From: an uncultured Paracoccaceae bacterium
GTDB taxonomy: Bacteria > Pseudomonadota > Alphaproteobacteria > Rhodobacterales > Rhodobacteraceae
Direction: 5' to 3'
DNA length: 64,000 nucleotides
Assembly (NCBI GenBank): GCA_913061275.1
Contig: CAJXSR010000005.1
Coordinates: 89,587-153,586, forward strand
A program made the translations under genes and the position numbers. Under the pieces are notes generated by a model. The model saw nothing but the letters and a program-made list of their open reading frames with translations. It had not been told where the DNA came from and ran no database searches. Positions 62,060-64,000 of this stretch are shown piece by piece; the stretch's first letter is position 1; every line of letters starts with the position of its first letter.

Positions 62060-62596
62060 ATGACCCAATCTAACTATGTAGTAGACCCGATGATTTCGGC
62101 CAAATCCATTGCCGCAAGAGTTGAAGTATTAGCATGTGAAATTACCGAACATTTCACCGGAACAGATAAACTTATCGTGGTGGGGTTATTGCGCGGTTCA
62201 TTTGTTTTTATCGCAGATCTTGTGCGTGAACTGGATTTGCCTGTCGAAGTGGATTTTTTAGAAACCTCTAGTTACGGCAATAGTTTGGAAAGCTCACGCG
62301 AAGTCCGTATTTTAAAAGACATCAGGGGTGAAATCGAAGGCCGCGATGTTTTGGTGGTAGAAGATATAGTTGATACGGGGCACACGCTTAACCATGTGCT
62401 TCACTTGCTTAAATCGCGCAACCCTAACCGCCTGGAAGTTTGTGCATTACTAGATAAACCATCACGACGTGAAGTGGATATTACCGCTACATGGATAGGT
62501 TTTGAGATACCCGATGAATTTGTTGTGGGGTATGGAATTGATTATGCACAACTAAACCGAAACTTAGACCATATTGGAAAGGTAAGGTTTGTATGA
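62060..62596 (+). CDS. hpt: Hypoxanthine phosphoribosyltransferase
   Basis: A 178-residue purine salvage enzyme. ATG 62060 follows AGGAGG by 5-6 bases; the frame further upstream lacks a ribosome site. [32 protein letters not shown] and the PRPP-binding motif [16 protein letters not shown] are intact, as is the C-terminal FVVGYGIDY. It makes IMP (or GMP) from the base and PRPP. It overlaps the next small gene by ATGA. Confidence 0.95.
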   Translation: MTQSNYVVDPMISAKSIAARVEVLACEITEHFTGTDKLIVVGLLRGSFVFIADLVRELDLPVEVDFLETSSYGNSLESSREVRILKDIRGEIEGRDVLVVEDIVDTGHTLNHVLHLLKSRNPNRLEVCALLDKPSRREVDITATWIGFEIPDEFVVGYGIDYAQLNRNLDHIGKVRFV

Positions 62597-62784
62597 GCCA
62601 AATACGCTGGATGCTGCGTATGAAACGATGGGCACAACGACCGCCCTCTGCATCTCGCGTTAAATTTGTTTTTGGTGTCATTCTAGCGTGTGGTTTATTA
62701 TATGCTTATGAATATTTTTACGGATGGCCCGAGGCCCTGACACCCGATATATCAAGTCGCAACAATAAACTGCCTAATTTCTAG
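62593..62784 (+). CDS. Small single-pass membrane protein, unknown function
   Basis: A 63-residue protein: a basic N-terminus ([18 protein letters not shown]), one membrane helix ([20 protein letters not shown]) and a short polar tail. It overlaps hpt by ATGA and is followed 8 bases later by the FAD monooxygenase with AGGAGG between, so it is translated as part of this operon. Short proteins with this layout are common after hpt in Rhodobacterales by my recollection, but no function is known. Confidence 0.7.
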   Translation: MSQIRWMLRMKRWAQRPPSASRVKFVFGVILACGLLYAYEYFYGWPEALTPDISSRNNKLPNF

Positions 62785-62792
62785 GAGGATTT

Positions 62793-63860
62793 ATGACAGC
62801 ACCACATATATTAATCGTTGGCGCCGGCCCAACCGGGCTTACTGCAGCCGTCGAATTAGCCAGACGCGGCATTATGCCAGTGGTCATTGAAAAACGAAAA
62901 ACCGCATCAAACCTATCACGTGCCGTAGGAATTTTGCCACACTCTATGGCGCTTCTTAAACCGTCTGGTGTCGCACAATCCATTCAGAAAGAGGCTATTG
63001 AACTACAGCGGGTTATCTTTCATGAAAAAAATAAAATCATTGCCAATATAAGTATTTGCGATGAACCAAACCCAAATGATCGACTATTTGGATTGGCACA
63101 AGATCGCACCGAACAACATTTGTTAACCGCATTCGAACAAATGGGCGGGCATGTTAACTATGGGGCCGAATTTTTATCACTATCACAATCAGACACAGGT
63201 ATTTCTGTTAGCATTTTGGGCAAGGCGTTCAGGTTTGATTATGTTATTGGCGCGGACGGCGCACATTCTACCATTCGCCAATCATTGCGCATTCCCTTTA
63301 ATGGGCATGAGTTACCTGAAACATGGTCTATAGCAGATGTAGAAGCAGAAAACTGGATAAATCCATCATGTTTTCAAGGATTTATATTAGATAATGGTGG
63401 TATTTCTGTTGTTGTACCACTGGAAAATAATCGTTTTAGGGTTATCGCCAATCGCCCAGATGCGCTTCAGGCACTGCCCATTCCAATGGAAATTACAAAA
63501 TTACGCCGCGCATCCCAGTTTAAAATATCTGTGCGGCAAGCTGAAACCTATCAAATGGGTAGGGTTTTTCTGGCTGGTGATGCAGCACATTGCCATTCCC
63601 CTGCGGGTGGCCGTGGCATGAACCTTGGTATTGCAGATGCAGCTGAGTTGGCCAAACGCATTGCAGATGGCACTACAGACGGCTACCACGCGGCACGCCA
63701 CCCCATTGGCAAAGCAACTTTGCGGCAATCTGAACGTATTAGGCACGCAATGTCATCCGCGCATCCAACCGTGCGCTTTATCGTTCGAAATATGTTGCGA
63801 CTTGCACAGCGTATTGCACCGTTACGCCAACGCTTCGTAAAAAATCTACTTGATTTATGA
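62793..63860 (+). CDS. FAD-dependent aromatic-type monooxygenase
   Basis: A 355-residue flavoprotein of the PHBH/UbiH superfamily. The FAD motif ILIVGAGPTGLTAAVELARRG opens it, followed by the DG motif VIGADGAHSTIRQSL near residue 152 and the GD motif VFLAGDAAHCHSPAGGRGMNLGIADA near 255. No C-terminal thioredoxin-like domain, so it is a short type. The substrate is unknown; a hydroxylation of an aromatic or polyketide-like ring is typical. It starts with AGGAGG upstream and is third in the hpt operon. Confidence 0.87.
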   Translation: MTAPHILIVGAGPTGLTAAVELARRGIMPVVIEKRKTASNLSRAVGILPHSMALLKPSGVAQSIQKEAIELQRVIFHEKNKIIANISICDEPNPNDRLFGLAQDRTEQHLLTAFEQMGGHVNYGAEFLSLSQSDTGISVSILGKAFRFDYVIGADGAHSTIRQSLRIPFNGHELPETWSIADVEAENWINPSCFQGFILDNGGISVVVPLENNRFRVIANRPDALQALPIPMEITKLRRASQFKISVRQAETYQMGRVFLAGDAAHCHSPAGGRGMNLGIADAAELAKRIADGTTDGYHAARHPIGKATLRQSERIRHAMSSAHPTVRFIVRNMLRLAQRIAPLRQRFVKNLLDL

Positions 63861-64000
63861 CCCTTGACTTATCAGGCCTAACAATGTTGAAGCCCACCTT
63901 CGGGATACTGGTACATCCACCAATCCCTTAACGCGCGCCTGTAAAGATGGCTGCGCCTTTTTGAAAGAGCGATATGCTGACAGGAACTGTGCTTTGGTAC
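63861..64000. other. Window end, no supported gene
   Basis: The last 140 bases show no gene I can support. On the minus strand a frame is open from the right edge to a stop at 63857-63859 (about 47 codons, including SAYRSFKKAQPSLQARVKG), which could be the tail of a convergent gene, but other frames look equally plausible and no family is recognisable. Confidence 0.3.

Noticed and set aside
63857..64000. Tail of a minus-strand gene at the right edge
   Set aside because: Open for about 47 codons, but no motif is recognisable and the other frames are no worse; left unassigned.

Overview
The window looks like a chromosomal segment of an alphaproteobacterium, most likely an AT-rich marine member of the Rhodobacterales (Roseobacter-type). 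The evidence is the order dusB-ntrB-ntrC-ntrY-ntrX-trkA-trkH-hfq-hflX, an NtrC and an NtrX that both lack the sigma-54 GAFTGA loop, a split (circularly permuted) tmRNA with the tag ANDNRAPVALAA, an alphaproteobacterial SspB, a HemB with an Asp/Ala-type metal site, fused IspDF, and Lrp-type regulators facing bkd and putA. No rRNA, tRNA, CRISPR array, phage or insertion sequence was found.

Layout. 1-2.2 kb: tail of an FAD oxidoreductase, an HpcH-type aldolase and a uronate-dehydrogenase-like enzyme, then a long AT-rich leader and a major porin (2.7-3.8 kb). 3.9-8.0 kb: branched-chain 2-oxoacid dehydrogenase genes bkdA1-bkdA2-bkdB facing an Lrp-type BkdR. 8.0-13.8 kb: two racemase/isomerase-fold enzymes, PutR and the bifunctional proline oxidase PutA. 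13.8-15.5 kb: a PhoB regulator behind a Pho-box-like repeat, and hemF. 15.5-23.7 kb: a carnitine/gamma-butyrobetaine catabolic operon (CaiD, NDP-forming acyl-CoA ligase, acyl-CoA dehydrogenase, carnitine dehydrogenase fused to a thioesterase, SDR, dehydrocarnitine cleavage enzyme) facing a CdhR-like activator.

23.7-31.3 kb: a DUF817 membrane protein, two-piece tmRNA, SspB (the adaptor that reads the tmRNA tag), fumarase, an orphan oligopeptide-binding protein, a probable new small RNA, a FrnE-like thiol oxidoreductase with a YdjM-like membrane protein, and a membrane-anchored NYN ribonuclease. 31.4-42.3 kb: mfd, a small membrane protein, hemB, a Tat/SYLF lipoprotein, a beta-hydroxyacid dehydrogenase, a penicillin-acylase-family hydrolase, hflX and hfq. 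42.4-54.7 kb: potassium uptake (trkH, trkA), nitrogen two-component systems, dusB, ispDF, pgpA and cinA. 54.8-58.0 kb looks eroded: an ammonium transporter that has lost its first transmembrane helix, and an autotransporter split by a frameshift. 58-64 kb: an orphan PhnD-like protein, a TPR protein, a nitronate monooxygenase, a RatA/COQ10 protein, hpt, a 63-residue membrane protein and an FAD monooxygenase.

The common theme is use of amino acids and quaternary amines by a marine heterotroph: branched-chain amino acids (bkd), proline (put) and carnitine to glycine betaine, with nitrogen (ntr), phosphate (phoB) and potassium (trk) control nearby. The most notable items are the complete carnitine module with its unusual ligase and fusion enzyme, the small RNA candidate at 29.03-29.11 kb, the PhzF-like protein with replaced catalytic residues, and the broken amtB/autotransporter pair.
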